Positions 48,033 to 57,610 of a stretch of 64,000 bases of DNA are shown piece by piece. Every line of letters begins with the position of its first letter. The first letter of the stretch is position 1. The notes under the pieces were generated by a model. The model ran no database searches, was not told the DNA's origin, and saw only the letters and a list, made by a program, of their open reading frames with translations. The translations under genes were made by a program, and so were the position numbers. The stretch is from Glycomyces lechevalierae (GTDB lineage Bacteria; Actinomycetota; Actinomycetes; Mycobacteriales; Micromonosporaceae): contig NZ_JAPZVQ010000003.1 in the NCBI RefSeq assembly GCF_027622945.1, positions 176,441 to 240,440 on the forward strand, given 5' to 3'.

Positions 48033-48407
48033 ATGGCACGCCTGGTCGGAGTCGACCTCCCGCGCGACAAGCGCCTGGAGATCGCACTCACCTACATTTT
48101 CGGCATCGGCCGCACGCGCTCGCTTGAGACGATCGCGGCGACCGGACTCGACCGCGACAAGCGCGTCAAGGACCTCACCGACGAAGAACTGGTGCAGCTC
48201 CGCGACCACATCGAAGAGCACTACCAGGTCGAAGGTGACCTGCGCCGCGAGGTGCAGGCGGACATTCGCCGCAAGATCGAGATCAACTGCTACCAGGGTC
48301 TCCGTCACCGCTACGGCCTTCCGGTCCACGGTCAGCGGACCAAGACCAACGCCCGTACTCGCAAGGGTCCGAAGAAGACCGTCGCGGGCAAGAAGAAGGC
48401 ACGTTAG
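48033..48407 (+). CDS. rpsM: 30S ribosomal protein S13
   Basis: 124 aa. [20 protein letters not shown] and [20 protein letters not shown] are diagnostic. Contacts the 30S head and the P-site tRNA through its basic C-terminal tail ([14 protein letters not shown]). 168 bp after rpmJ, with no gene between. Confidence 0.97.
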   Translation: MARLVGVDLPRDKRLEIALTYIFGIGRTRSLETIAATGLDRDKRVKDLTDEELVQLRDHIEEHYQVEGDLRREVQADIRRKIEINCYQGLRHRYGLPVHGQRTKTNARTRKGPKKTVAGKKKAR

Positions 48408-48418
48408 GAGACCAGCTG

Positions 48419-48817
48419 ATGCCACCGAAGACTCGCGGCGGTTCCAAGAACCCGCGCGCCAAGAAGAAGAACGTGCCCCACGGGCACGCCCACATCAAGA
48501 GCACCTTCAACAACACCATCGTGTCGATCACCGACCCGACCGGTGCCGTGATCTCCTGGGCCTCCTCGGGCCAGGTCGGATTCAAGGGCTCGCGCAAGTC
48601 GACCCCGTACGCCGCGCAGATGGCCGCCGAGGCCGCCGCCCGCCGTGCGATGGACAACGGCATGCGCAAGGTCGACGTCTACGTCAAGGGCCCGGGCTCG
48701 GGCCGCGAGACCGCGATCCGCTCCCTCCAGGCCGTCGGCCTCGAGGTCGGCTCGATCAACGACGTCACCCCGCAGCCCCACAACGGCTGCCGTCCGCCGA
48801 AGCGCCGCCGCGTCTGA
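48419..48817 (+). CDS. rpsK: 30S ribosomal protein S11
   Basis: 132 aa. [36 protein letters not shown] and the end [18 protein letters not shown] are invariant-type. 11 bp after rpsM. The next gene is rpoA, not rpsD. Confidence 0.97.
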   Translation: MPPKTRGGSKNPRAKKKNVPHGHAHIKSTFNNTIVSITDPTGAVISWASSGQVGFKGSRKSTPYAAQMAAEAAARRAMDNGMRKVDVYVKGPGSGRETAIRSLQAVGLEVGSINDVTPQPHNGCRPPKRRRV

Positions 48818-48937
48818 TCGCGGCTCCGTTACGGAGATCGTCACCGCCAAGGCGAAGCTTGCGAGCCTTGTCGACGGCAACGTCCAAGTGTCTAGGCGTC
48901 AAATAGCGGGCGCCCCGAACAAAGGAAACATCGCACA

Positions 48938-49984
48938 GTGCTTATCACTCAGCGGCCCACGCTCACCGAGCAGCAGATCAGCCCGACCCGCTCCAAGTTC
49001 ACCATCGAACCCCTGGAGCCCGGTTTCGGCTACACGCTCGGCAACTCGCTGCGGCGCACGCTGCTGTCGTCCATCCCGGGCGCGGCGGTCACGTCGATCA
49101 AGATCGACGGCGTCCTGCACGAGTTCTCCACCATTCCCGGCGTGAAAGAAGACGTCGTCGAACTGGTGCTGAACGTCAAGCAGATCTGCGTCTCCTCGGA
49201 GAACGACGAGCCGGCCACCATGTACCTGCGCAAGGAAGGCCCGGGCGAGGTCCTCGCCGGGGACATCCAGCCGCCCGCCGGCGTGCAGGTCCACAACCCC
49301 GAACTCAAGCTCGCGACCCTGAACTCCAAGGGCCGCATCGACATGGAGTTCGTGGTGGAGCGCGGCCGAGGCTACGTCTCGTCGCCGGCCAACAAGGGCG
49401 AGACCAACGAGATCGGCCGCATCCCGGTCGACTCGATCTACTCGCCCGTGCTCAAGGTGGCCTACTCCGTCGACGCGACCCGCGTCGAGCAGCGCACCGA
49501 CTTCGACAAGCTCACCGTCGACGTCGAGTCCAAGCCGTCCACCACGCCGCGCACCGCGCTGGCGTCGGCCGGTTCGACTCTGGTGGAGCTGTTCGGCCTG
49601 TACCGCGAGCTCGACACCGAGGCCGAGGGCATCGACGTCGGGCCCAGCCCGGCCGACCAGCAGCTCGCCGCGGACCTGGCCCTGCCGATCGAGGACCTGG
49701 ACATGACCGTCCGGTCCTACAACTGCCTCAAGCGCGAGGGCGTCAACACCGTTGGCGAACTCATCAACCGCACCGAGGCCGACCTGCTCGATATAAGGAA
49801 TTTCGGGCAGAAGTCGATCGACGAGGTCAAGATGAAGCTCGCCGGCATGGGCCTGAGCCTGAAGGACTCGCCCGGCACCTTCGACCCGAGCGAGGCCGCT
49901 GTGGCCTACGGCGGGTCGCCGGTCGCCGAACACGACGAGTACGAAGAAGACGGTGAAGATCTCCGCGAGACCGAGGAGCTCTAA
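48938..49984 (+). CDS. rpoA: RNA polymerase alpha subunit
   Basis: 348 aa, GTG start with AAAGGAAA upstream. N-terminal dimerisation/assembly domain ([20 protein letters not shown]). C-terminal DNA-binding domain after a flexible linker near residue 240 ([20 protein letters not shown] and [19 protein letters not shown]). Ends with a long acidic tail [18 protein letters not shown], common in actinobacteria. Confidence 0.98.
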   Translation: MLITQRPTLTEQQISPTRSKFTIEPLEPGFGYTLGNSLRRTLLSSIPGAAVTSIKIDGVLHEFSTIPGVKEDVVELVLNVKQICVSSENDEPATMYLRKEGPGEVLAGDIQPPAGVQVHNPELKLATLNSKGRIDMEFVVERGRGYVSSPANKGETNEIGRIPVDSIYSPVLKVAYSVDATRVEQRTDFDKLTVDVESKPSTTPRTALASAGSTLVELFGLYRELDTEAEGIDVGPSPADQQLAADLALPIEDLDMTVRSYNCLKREGVNTVGELINRTEADLLDIRNFGQKSIDEVKMKLAGMGLSLKDSPGTFDPSEAAVAYGGSPVAEHDEYEEDGEDLRETEEL

Positions 49985-50051
49985 GCTTCCCGACCAGTGG
50001 CGGTCGGTTCCGTAAGACGGCCGGCCGCGTCAAACCAAGAGGAGCAAGACA

Positions 50052-50405
50052 ATGCCCAAACCTACAAAGGGCCCGCGCCTGGGCGGTTCCCCGGCTCACG
50101 AGAAGCTGATGCTCTCGGGCCTCGCGGCCTCCCTGTTCGAGCACGGCAGCATCACCACCACGGTGACCAAGGCTCGCCGCCTGCGCCCCTACGCCGAGCG
50201 TCTCATCACGTACGGCAAGAAGGGCACGCTGCACCACCGCCGTCTGGCGCTGGCCAAGCTGCGCAACAAGGACGCCACGCACGACCTGTTCGAGCAGGTC
50301 GCGCCCCGCTTCGCGAACCGCGAAGGCGGCTACACCCGGATCATCAAGGCCGGGAACCGCAAGGGCGACAACGCTCCGATGGCGATCATCGAGCTGGTCG
50401 ACTAG
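50052..50405 (+). CDS. rplQ: 50S ribosomal protein L17
   Basis: 117 aa, the short bacterial L17 with no actinobacterial C-terminal extension. [20 protein letters not shown] and [20 protein letters not shown] are diagnostic. AAGAGGAGCAAG precedes the ATG. Followed by a terminator. Confidence 0.97.
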   Translation: MPKPTKGPRLGGSPAHEKLMLSGLAASLFEHGSITTTVTKARRLRPYAERLITYGKKGTLHHRRLALAKLRNKDATHDLFEQVAPRFANREGGYTRIIKAGNRKGDNAPMAIIELVD

Positions 50406-50417
50406 CAAGGCCGTTGA

Positions 50418-50457
50418 ACCGCGCGCAGGGCTTCACGCTCTGCGCGCGGTTTGCTTT
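50418..50457 (+). terminator. terminator of the alpha operon
   Basis: ACCGCGCGCAG / CTGCGCGCGGT, 11-bp perfect stem with 11-base loop, followed by TTGCTTT. Lies between rplQ and truA, 16 bases before the truA start, so truA is read through or from its own promoter. Confidence 0.9.
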
Positions 50458-50473
50458 ATCCGGAAGGACTGCT

Positions 50474-51298
50474 GTGGACGAGGTTGTGGACAAGACCCGG
50501 TTGCGGCTCGGCGTCGCCTACGACGGGGCCGCGTTCTCGGGGTGGGCGCTGCAGCCCGGGCTGCGGACCGTGGCCTCCGAGGTGATCCGCGCGCTGGAGC
50601 TGCTGTTCGGCGAGATCGCCGACTTCACGGTGGCCGGGCGGACCGACGCGGGGGTGCACGCGACCGGGCAGGTCGTGCACGTCGACGTGCCGACCGCGAA
50701 GTGGGAGGCCGTGGGGGAGAAGCTGCTGTGGCGGTTGCGCGGCATCCTCCCGGCTGACGTGCGGGCGACCTCGGTCGAGGCCGTCGACCCTTCCTTCAAC
50801 GCGCGGTTCGCGGCGCAGTGGCGCCGGTACCGGTACCGGGTCGCGGACGCGACCTGGGGCGTGAACCCGTTGCGGCGCTTGGACACCCTCGCGTGGCAGC
50901 GGCCGATCGACGTGGAGCGGATGCACGCCGCCTGCCAGCGCCTGATCGGCGAGCACGACTTCGTGGGCTTCTGCAAGCAGCGCGAAGGCGCGACGACGAT
51001 CCGGGAGCTGCATCAGTACGACTGGGCGCGAGACGAGGACGGCGTCGCGGTGGCGACGGTGCGCGCGGACGCGTTCTGCCACTCGATGGTCCGCAGCCTG
51101 GTGGGCGCTGCCCTCGCGGTGGGCGACGGCCGCCGCGACGAGGAGTGGCTCGCCTCGATCCTCACGATCGGCCAGCGGGCGAACGACGTCCACGTGGTCG
51201 GCCCGCACGGTCTCACGCTGCTCGAGGTCTCGTATTCCGAGGACCCGAAGGACTGGCAGGCCCGGGTGGATCTGACGCGCCGGGTTCGGACGCGTTAG
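50474..51298 (+). CDS. truA: tRNA pseudouridine(38-40) synthase
   Basis: 274 aa from GTG at 50474 (GAAGGA upstream). Makes pseudouridine in the anticodon arm. Catalytic aspartate in VAGRTDAGVHATGQVVHV (about residue 59). LGVAYDGAAFSGWALQPGLR, RRYRYRVAD and HSMVRSLVGAALAVGDGRR are typical. Its first codons contain two DnaA-box-like motifs. Confidence 0.95.
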   Translation: MDEVVDKTRLRLGVAYDGAAFSGWALQPGLRTVASEVIRALELLFGEIADFTVAGRTDAGVHATGQVVHVDVPTAKWEAVGEKLLWRLRGILPADVRATSVEAVDPSFNARFAAQWRRYRYRVADATWGVNPLRRLDTLAWQRPIDVERMHAACQRLIGEHDFVGFCKQREGATTIRELHQYDWARDEDGVAVATVRADAFCHSMVRSLVGAALAVGDGRRDEEWLASILTIGQRANDVHVVGPHGLTLLEVSYSEDPKDWQARVDLTRRVRTR

Positions 51299-51425
51299 GC
51301 GCGTTCGACTGGACGCCGCATTTCCGGTAATCGTTTATCTGTGTGTGAAACCGGATAGCGCGAAGTAACCCGGCGCGAATCGGATGGTGACCGGCCCGTA
51401 GCGTCCGCCTCCGATGCTCGGTGGC

Positions 51426-51800
51426 ATGACTGAGACGCAGGCACCGGATACCATCTTCGACCGAATCGGCGGGGAAGCCGCAGTTGAGGCGGTCGTGGAG
51501 ATCTTCTACGGGAAGGTCCTCGGCGACCCTGAGCTGAAGGACTACTTCGCGGCGACCGACATCGAGGGACTGAAACGGCACCAAGCCAGGTTCGTGGGGA
51601 TGGCGCTGGGCGCGACCAGGCCTTACAGCGGGCGGTCGATGCAGAAGGCCCATGAGGGTATGGGCATCACTGAAGCAGATTTCAACCTCGTCGTCGGGCA
51701 TCTCGCGGCCGCTCTTACCGAGGCCGGCGTGGATGGACCGACGATCGAAGCGATCGCCGAAAAGCTCGTTCCATTGAAAGGCGACATCGTCACGGCGTGA
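51426..51800 (+). CDS. glbN: group I truncated haemoglobin
   Basis: 124 aa (an ATG at 51414 would add four). Heme globin: IFDRIGGEAAVEAVVEIFYG with the distal B10 tyrosine in FYGKVLGDPELKDYF, and the proximal F8 histidine in RSMQKAHEGMGITEADF. The LGATRPYSGRSM loop fits group I (GlbN) rather than group II. Likely NO detoxification or O2 chemistry. No partner gene adjacent. Either start lacks a strong ribosome site. Confidence 0.88.
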   Translation: MTETQAPDTIFDRIGGEAAVEAVVEIFYGKVLGDPELKDYFAATDIEGLKRHQARFVGMALGATRPYSGRSMQKAHEGMGITEADFNLVVGHLAAALTEAGVDGPTIEAIAEKLVPLKGDIVTA

Positions 51801-51871
51801 CGGTGTGAGCGAGCGCAGTTCCTGCAGTCCGGGCCGTGCCGGTCTCCGGTTGCTCGGTCTGGCTGGATCAG

Positions 51872-52277
51872 GGTTAGGACGAGCAGCGACAAACAGGGTG
51901 GTGGCAGGGCCCCGGTCGCCCTCCGGCTGCCTGATCCGATCTCCTTGAGGTTCAAACCCGGCAGCGACAACGAGGCCTGAGGCGGTCCCGGCCGGTCTCC
52001 GGTTGCTCGGTCCGATCGTTTCGAGGTTCAACCTGGCAGCGACGACGAGGCGGGAGTGGGGCTTTGGTCTGCCTCAGGCTTTCCGGTCAGAGTGTGTCGG
52101 GGTTCAACCTGGCAGCGACGACGAGGTGTTGGCGGGGCTCTGGTCTGCCTCCGGCCTTCCGGTCAGAGTGTGTCGAGGTTCAATCGGGCAGCGACAACGA
52201 GGTAGTGGCAGGGCCCGGTCGTTCTGCGGCTGCCCTGCCTGATCCGGTCCTGGTTCAACCCGGCAGCGATGGGAGGG
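51872..52277. repeat. tandem repeat array, about 76-bp period, six copies
   Basis: The core GGTTCAACCTGGCAGCGACG followed by ACGAGG occurs at 51949, 52025, 52101, 52177 and 52252, with a degenerate copy at 51872; spacings 77, 76, 76, 76, 75. The intervening bases (TCTGCCTCCGGC, GGTCAGAGTGTGTC) are also conserved between copies, so this is a true tandem repeat and not repeat/spacer. Two copies lie inside the 3' end of the HNH gene on the opposite strand and four lie beyond its stop, in the otherwise gene-free 51801-52162. Confidence 0.9.
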
Positions 52278-53962
52278 TGTTGGCAGGGGTTGGTTTCCTG
52301 CCCCGGGCATGCCGAGGGGCCCGATCCCTCTTGGGGATCAGGCTGCGCTGCATGGTGGTTGTTGCCCTTGCGGCGCTTCCCCCCAGCAGTCTGCCTGCTG
52401 GGGCAGCCTAAGACCGGTATCGGGGAGGGCGGGCTCGGTGCCCTGAACTTCTCTCGGCATCTTGCCTTGGCGGCCCGCATGGCCTGCAATGCCCGGTCGC
52501 GGTCGATGGCCTCAGCCATCCCATCGAGTTCGGGTTTCATGCTCTCGGACCATTCCGAGCGGTAGAGCCCGGTGGGGAACACATCCCAGTCCGAGCCTTG
52601 GTTCTCGGTGTCCATGTCGGTATCGGTGCGCCAGTCGGAGCAGCCGCACCTGGATGCACCGGGGGCGCTCAAGGCGGGTTCGTGGCCGTCGTGGTGGGTG
52701 ATGATCGCCTGGCCCGGGCCGGTCTTCTCCACCGACCAACCGGTCGTGTGGATGCGCCCATGGTGGAACCTGCAGAGCAGGATCAGGTTCTCGGCGGCCG
52801 TCACACCGCCGTCGGCCCAGTGCTGGATGTGGTGCGCCTCAGTCCAAGCCACGGGCCGGTCACAGCCGTGCCAAGCGCACCCTTCGGGTTGCTCGAGCTC
52901 CAGCTTGCGGCGGAGGGAAGCGTTCGGGAGGCGCATGGCCCTGCCGAGTTCGACGGCTTCCCCGGTGGTGTAGTTGAAGACCGAGGGGATGACCCCGGCT
53001 TCGCAGGCGAGGAGGCGGGCACGGGCGACACTGATGGGCTGGCCTTCCAGGAGGGGGAGGCGGCCGGTCTCCTTGCCCTGCAGGGTCTCGATGTCCACGA
53101 CCAGGTCCAGGGTGGCAGTGTGCCCATGCCTGGTGGCGGCTTGCGGGGAGGACCCGTACCCGGCCAGGAGCTGGTGGAGTGCTTCGGCGTTCCGGTTCGC
53201 CTGCGCGGGCAGCAGGCCCTCGCTGTCGTCTTCGCTGCCGGCCTCGGTGTCTTCTTGGCGCGGGGGCGGGCAGGCGGTCTTCAAGTACTTGTCCAAGAGC
53301 CTGCCGGTCGCCTCGGACAGGGTGCCTTCGAGGTGCCAAATGCCGTTGCCGGTCTCGGTGAGTTCGAGCCGCTGGAGGGACTGCTCGCCCAACTCGTCGA
53401 ACAGTTCGGTCTCTTCGGCGATCGAGGCCCACAGTTCATCGAGGTGTCGGCGCAGGTCTTTGAAGGAAGCATGAGCGCAGTACTGGGCGACCATCGCCTC
53501 AGGCGTGGCGCAGAGGATGTCCGGGTCGAAGGGGGAGGGGACCGGGGTTCTGAAGGGGGTGCGGGCGAACAGGCGCATGGCCGGGGTCTGGTCGAGCTGG
53601 CGGACGGCATAGGCGACCTGGTCGATCCGTGCTGTTCCTGTCGTTGCCGCTTTGGCCAGGATCTGGAACTTCCCTGACAGTCTTGCGATGGCCGCGATGG
53701 ATCCTGCCGTGTTGTACGTGAAGTCGAACTGCGACAGCAACAGATCCCGCAGCGCCGAGAACCCGAACTCCGAGCGGTGCAGCCCCTGCTCCTTCATCGC
53801 AATCACTGCGGACAGGACCTGGGAGTGGAAGGCATTGATACCGGCAGCGGCCTCATCGAGGGCCGTGCGGATCGCCGCTGCCTGAGAGCGGCGATCGGCA
53901 GAAGCAGAGAGGTTCGAGGCGGGGGAGAGGGCCGGAGTGGTGTGGGTGTCGCATGCGGCCAT
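52163..53962 (-). CDS. DUF222 / HNH endonuclease (13E12 family)
   Basis: 599 aa from ATG at 53962 (GAGGAGG upstream); a longer frame to 54079 is less likely. Residues about 20-330 are the helical DUF222 domain. The HNH nuclease follows: CAWHGCDRPVAWTEAHHIQH and ENLILLCRFHHGRIH provide the paired cysteines and histidines. This is the family of mycobacterial REP13E12 proteins, of unknown biological role. The last ~60 residues are low-complexity and, from about IAAGLNQDRIRQGS, are translated tandem repeat, so the true C-terminus has been overgrown by the repeat array. Confidence 0.88.
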   Translation of the reverse strand: MAACDTHTTPALSPASNLSASADRRSQAAAIRTALDEAAAGINAFHSQVLSAVIAMKEQGLHRSEFGFSALRDLLLSQFDFTYNTAGSIAAIARLSGKFQILAKAATTGTARIDQVAYAVRQLDQTPAMRLFARTPFRTPVPSPFDPDILCATPEAMVAQYCAHASFKDLRRHLDELWASIAEETELFDELGEQSLQRLELTETGNGIWHLEGTLSEATGRLLDKYLKTACPPPRQEDTEAGSEDDSEGLLPAQANRNAEALHQLLAGYGSSPQAATRHGHTATLDLVVDIETLQGKETGRLPLLEGQPISVARARLLACEAGVIPSVFNYTTGEAVELGRAMRLPNASLRRKLELEQPEGCAWHGCDRPVAWTEAHHIQHWADGGVTAAENLILLCRFHHGRIHTTGWSVEKTGPGQAIITHHDGHEPALSAPGASRCGCSDWRTDTDMDTENQGSDWDVFPTGLYRSEWSESMKPELDGMAEAIDRDRALQAMRAAKARCREKFRAPSPPSPIPVLGCPSRQTAGGKRRKGNNHHAAQPDPQEGSGPSACPGQETNPCQHPPIAAGLNQDRIRQGSRRTTGPCHYLVVAARLNLDTL

Positions 53963-54466
53963 GGGTCTCGCCTCCTCGCCTGTTCTCGAATGATCTGGCT
54001 GTTTTCGCTTCCTTGTTCGTACTTCAATGATGACATCCCATCGTGCTGGTGTCATCACCCGATAGAGTGAACATTCCATAGAGGACTATCAATATTCGCC
54101 CCGGCCCGCCCCGCCGCCACCCGCAAACATCCTGGGGCGCAAGGTAAACCGAGAGGGGATCACCCGCGTCCCCCGCGCTGCCTGTCAGCCGCTGGGCACA
54201 CCCACCCGCCCTCAGACCTCTTTGTCGCTGCCCGCTTGAGCCTCGGCCCATGCGGCCCGGCATTCGTTTCAGGTGTCGCTTCCAAGGTCGCGCCAAGGGC
54301 TGCTGCGACCAATAGTGACCGAGTTGTTACTCGGTGACGGCCCGGTCACGGTCGGGTCCTGTTTGCTCACCGCGCCATCACGGTTCGGCAACGAGGGGAA
54401 CCGAAACGCGGAAACGGCTGTCTCATGGAAGTACCCCGATATCCCGAGTGAGAAGGGAACCCCTCC
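53963..54466. other. 504-bp divergent region
   Basis: No gene recognised. Contains the AT-rich promoter zone of the HNH gene with a perfect inverted repeat GATGACA (54029) / TGTCATC (54050), and a hairpin GTGACCGAG / CTCGGTGAC with one mismatch (54315-54338), which could be an operator or attenuator for the lipoprotein gene. Confidence 0.45.
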
Positions 54467-55918
54467 ATGAGACGCCACCACGTGGCCGGTATTCCGGCTG
54501 CCCTCATGCTGATCGCCGTCGCCGCCTGCTCCGGTCCCGGCTCCGATTCCGGTGCAGTGCAAGACATGTCAGGGGCGGCGCCAGCGCCCGCCGACGAGAC
54601 GTACGGAACGAACGAGCCGGTCTCGCCGGCGGATGATCCGGAGTCGACGTTCGCGGTCGACGTGGACACCGCCTCCTACGACTACGCGCGCCGCTCGCTC
54701 GAGGACGGCGCTCTGCCGCCGGCCGACCAGATACGGCCCGAGGAGTTCGTCAACTACTTCGACCAGGGCTACAGCGAACCCGACGGCAACGGGTTCGCGG
54801 TCAGCGTCGACAGCGCCGAACTGCCGGAATGGTACGACGCGGGCGACGCGACCCACGTGATGCGCGTCGGCCTCCAGACCCGCAGCGAGCCCGAGACCGA
54901 ACGCGCCGATGTGAACCTGACCTTCGTCATCGACGTCTCCGGCTCCATGGAAGGCGACCGGATCGAGCTCGTCCGCGACTCGCTCGACCTGCTCGTGAGC
55001 CAGTTGCGGCCGACCGACGCGGTCGCGATCGTCACCTATGAGTCCGATTCCGAAGTGCTGCAAGGCATGACGGACGTGGGCGACGGCGAGGAGCTGCACG
55101 AGGCGATCAGCGAGCTCAACGCCCGCGGCTCCACCAACATGCAGGCCGGGCTCGAGGACGGCTACGAACTGGCCGGCGAGGTCTTCGACCCGGCCAAGGA
55201 CAACCGGGTCATCCTGCTCTCCGACGGCGAAGCGAACGTCGGCCTCACCGAGCACGACGCGATGCTCGACGAACTGGGCGAGGACATCGCCGCGGGCATC
55301 ACCCTCCTGACCGTGGGCGTCGGCGACTCCTACAACCAGGAGCTGCTGGAGCAGCTGGCCGACAACGGGGACGGCTGGGCCGTGTACTTCGCCACCGAGT
55401 CCGAGGCCGAGCGCGTGTTCTCCGAGCGCCTGACCTCGACGCTCGGGGTCGCGGCGCGCGACGCGAAGATCCAGGTGACCTTCGACGAAGCGACCGTCGC
55501 GGAGTACCGCCTTATCGGCTTCGAGAACCGCGCGATCGCCGACGACGAGTTCGAGGACGACGGGGTGGACGGCGGCGAGGTCGGGCCCGGCCACAGCGTG
55601 ACGGCCCTGTACGCGCTGACGCTCACGGGCGATGGCGGGGACGTGGCGACGGTGGGCGTGCGCTGGCAGGACCCGGAGGGGGAGGAGACGGGCACCGCCG
55701 AGGCGGTCCTGCCGACCGAGGATCTGAGCGAGGACCCGGGCTCGCACCTGAGCGTCGACCTGGTCGCGGCGGCCTTCGCGGAGATCCTGCGCGGCAGCTC
55801 GGCGTTCGACTGCGAGGACCTGCTGCCCGCGGCCCGGGAACTCGCCGAGACGAGCGAGGACCCGGACGTGGACGAGCTGGCGGACCTGATCGAGACCGCC
55901 TCGGCCTTGGGGGCGTAG
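54467..55918 (+). CDS. von Willebrand A domain lipoprotein (YfbK-like)
   Basis: 483 aa. Lipoprotein signal with lipobox IAVAAC (Cys24). Then a YfbK-type N-terminal domain (STFAVDVDTASYDYARRSLE), a vWA domain with complete MIDAS (VIDVSGSMEGDRIEL; ILLSDGEANVG), and a C-terminal DUF3520-like region. Membrane-anchored outside the cell, metal-dependent protein binding. AAGGGA precedes the ATG. Partner unknown. Confidence 0.88.
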   Translation: MRRHHVAGIPAALMLIAVAACSGPGSDSGAVQDMSGAAPAPADETYGTNEPVSPADDPESTFAVDVDTASYDYARRSLEDGALPPADQIRPEEFVNYFDQGYSEPDGNGFAVSVDSAELPEWYDAGDATHVMRVGLQTRSEPETERADVNLTFVIDVSGSMEGDRIELVRDSLDLLVSQLRPTDAVAIVTYESDSEVLQGMTDVGDGEELHEAISELNARGSTNMQAGLEDGYELAGEVFDPAKDNRVILLSDGEANVGLTEHDAMLDELGEDIAAGITLLTVGVGDSYNQELLEQLADNGDGWAVYFATESEAERVFSERLTSTLGVAARDAKIQVTFDEATVAEYRLIGFENRAIADDEFEDDGVDGGEVGPGHSVTALYALTLTGDGGDVATVGVRWQDPEGEETGTAEAVLPTEDLSEDPGSHLSVDLVAAAFAEILRGSSAFDCEDLLPAARELAETSEDPDVDELADLIETASALGA

Positions 55919-56002
55919 CCCGTCCGCGTTCGGGTGGGCGATCCGCCGCGATCGACGCATGCGTCCGAACGGGCCCGGCGCGGAAGCGCCGGGCCCGCGT
56001 CG

Positions 56003-56377
56003 TCACTCGATGCCGGCGGCCTTTCGGGCTTCGACACCCGGAAGCTGGTCGAAGACCAGTCTGATGCGGGTGATTCTGCCGTCCCGGACGGTCATGTGCT
56101 CGGCGGCCATGAGGTCTGTGACGAACGGCGTCGTCGAGCCGTACATCAGCATCGCGGCGTCCTCGTCGCCGTACGCCGCGACCAGCGATGAGCCGATGAG
56201 CTGCTGCGCGAACGGTTCGAGGAACGCGCGGAACGCGGCCGCGCCCTCGAGGCGCCCGATCGGCGTCTCGCAGACGACGTGATCGGCCAGGTAGGTCATG
56301 GCGTGCTCGAAAGCGTCTCCGGTCCACGCCTTGTAGTAGGCGGGGGCGGTCTCCAGGGGCGTGCTCGTTGCGGTCAT
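56003..56377 (-). CDS. SnoaL-like (NTF2 fold) protein
   Basis: 124 aa from ATG at 56377 (GGAAAGGAAAG upstream). Cone-shaped NTF2 fold: YYKAWTGDAFEHAMTYLADH at the start and ITRIRLVFDQLPG at the end. Could be a small isomerase, hydrolase or ligand binder. Divergent from the sigma factor gene, whose C-terminal domain has the same fold. Confidence 0.8.
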   Translation of the reverse strand: MTATSTPLETAPAYYKAWTGDAFEHAMTYLADHVVCETPIGRLEGAAAFRAFLEPFAQQLIGSSLVAAYGDEDAAMLMYGSTTPFVTDLMAAEHMTVRDGRITRIRLVFDQLPGVEARKAAGIE

Positions 56378-56487
56378 TGCACTTTCCTTTCCTCGGTTCA
56401 CTGGGTTGGACACCGCCGGAGGGCCGGGCGGAACGGTCCCGGCCCGATCGCCGCGACAATGTCGGCGGGCGGTGCGAGGATGCGGGC

Positions 56488-57483
56488 ATGACCCAGACCG
56501 TGCTCGATCGCGCCCGCGCCGGGGACGAACAGGCCTTCCGCGAGCTCACGGAGCCGTACCGGGGCGAACTGCGGCTGCACTGCTACCGCATCCTCGGCTC
56601 GCTCTCCGACGCCGAGGACCTGGTGCAGGAGACGATGGTCGCCGCCTGGAAGGGCATCGCCGGGTTCGAAGGCCGCGCCGCGATCCGGACGTGGCTCTAC
56701 CGCATCGCGACCAACCGCTGCCTGAACGCGAAACGCGATGCCGCTCGCCGCCGGATCGCGCAGCCGACCGCGCCGTTCCGCGTGCCGGAGCCGAACGGCC
56801 GCAACGAGGTGGCGTGGCTGCAGCCCTATCCCGATGCGCTGCTCGACCAGGTCGCGGACGCCGATCCGGGCCCTGAGGCGCGGTACGTGGGGCGGGAGGC
56901 GGTCGAGCTGGCGTTCATCACCGGACTGCAGCTGCTGCCGCCCCGGCAGGCCGCCGCGCTGGTGCTGCGCGACGTGCTGGGCTTCCCCGCGGGCGAGGTC
57001 GCGGACATGATCGGCGCCGGCCCGACCGCGCTCAAGGGAATCCTGCAGCGGGCGCGGGCCTCGGTCGACCGGCACCGCGCGGGCGAGGATCCACCGCCCG
57101 AGAGCTCGGAGGAGGAGCGGGCGCTGACGCGGCGGTTCGCGGACGCGCTCACCGCCGGAGACATCGACGGCGTCGTCGAGCTCCTGACCGACGACGCGTG
57201 GCTGTCCATGCCGCCCGCGCCGCACGAGTACCATGGCCGCGAGGCGATCGCGGCGTTCCTGGCGTCGGGCGCGGCATGGCGCGCCGCGCACACGGTCCGC
57301 CAACTGCCGACCCGCGTGAACCGCCAGCCCGCCCTCGGCTACTACGTGATGGACCCCGGGCCCGGGTTCGCCTACCCGCCGGGGCTCACGGTGCTCACGT
57401 TCCGCCGCGACCGGATCCGCGCCATCATTCGCTTCGTCGACCCGGGTCCGTTGAGCCGCTTCGGCCTTCCCGACGCGCTCTGA
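56488..57483 (+). CDS. ECF sigma factor with C-terminal SnoaL domain
   Basis: 331 aa. Region 2 (LHCYRILGSLSDAEDLVQET and WLYRIATNRCLNAKRD) and region 4 (LQLLPPRQAAALVLRDVLGF, then MIGAGPTALKGILQRARASV) form the sigma part, residues 1-200. Residues 210-331 are an NTF2/SnoaL domain (FADALTAGDIDGVVELLTDD), as in SigG/SigJ-type ECF factors whose extension controls activity without an anti-sigma factor. The start lacks a ribosome site and is probably leaderless. Confidence 0.9.
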   Translation: MTQTVLDRARAGDEQAFRELTEPYRGELRLHCYRILGSLSDAEDLVQETMVAAWKGIAGFEGRAAIRTWLYRIATNRCLNAKRDAARRRIAQPTAPFRVPEPNGRNEVAWLQPYPDALLDQVADADPGPEARYVGREAVELAFITGLQLLPPRQAAALVLRDVLGFPAGEVADMIGAGPTALKGILQRARASVDRHRAGEDPPPESSEEERALTRRFADALTAGDIDGVVELLTDDAWLSMPPAPHEYHGREAIAAFLASGAAWRAAHTVRQLPTRVNRQPALGYYVMDPGPGFAYPPGLTVLTFRRDRIRAIIRFVDPGPLSRFGLPDAL

Positions 57484-57610
57484 CGCGCGGGCGGACGAAA
57501 TTGAGCGCTGCGGTCGCAGCGTCCTAGCCGCTCGGCCGGTTGCCGAGGTCCGGGCGTGTATTCGCTGGTAACGAAGTTTTTGAACACGTTCGATCTCACC
57601 TTCGCGGCCC

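Noticed and set aside
51872..52277. CRISPR array
   Set aside because: The whole 76-bp unit is conserved, including the part that would be spacer, and no cas gene is present. It is a tandem repeat.
52163..53962. Transposase or integrase
   Set aside because: HNH plus DUF222 is present but there are no terminal inverted repeats, DDE or tyrosine-recombinase motifs. The 76-bp units do not flank the gene on both sides.
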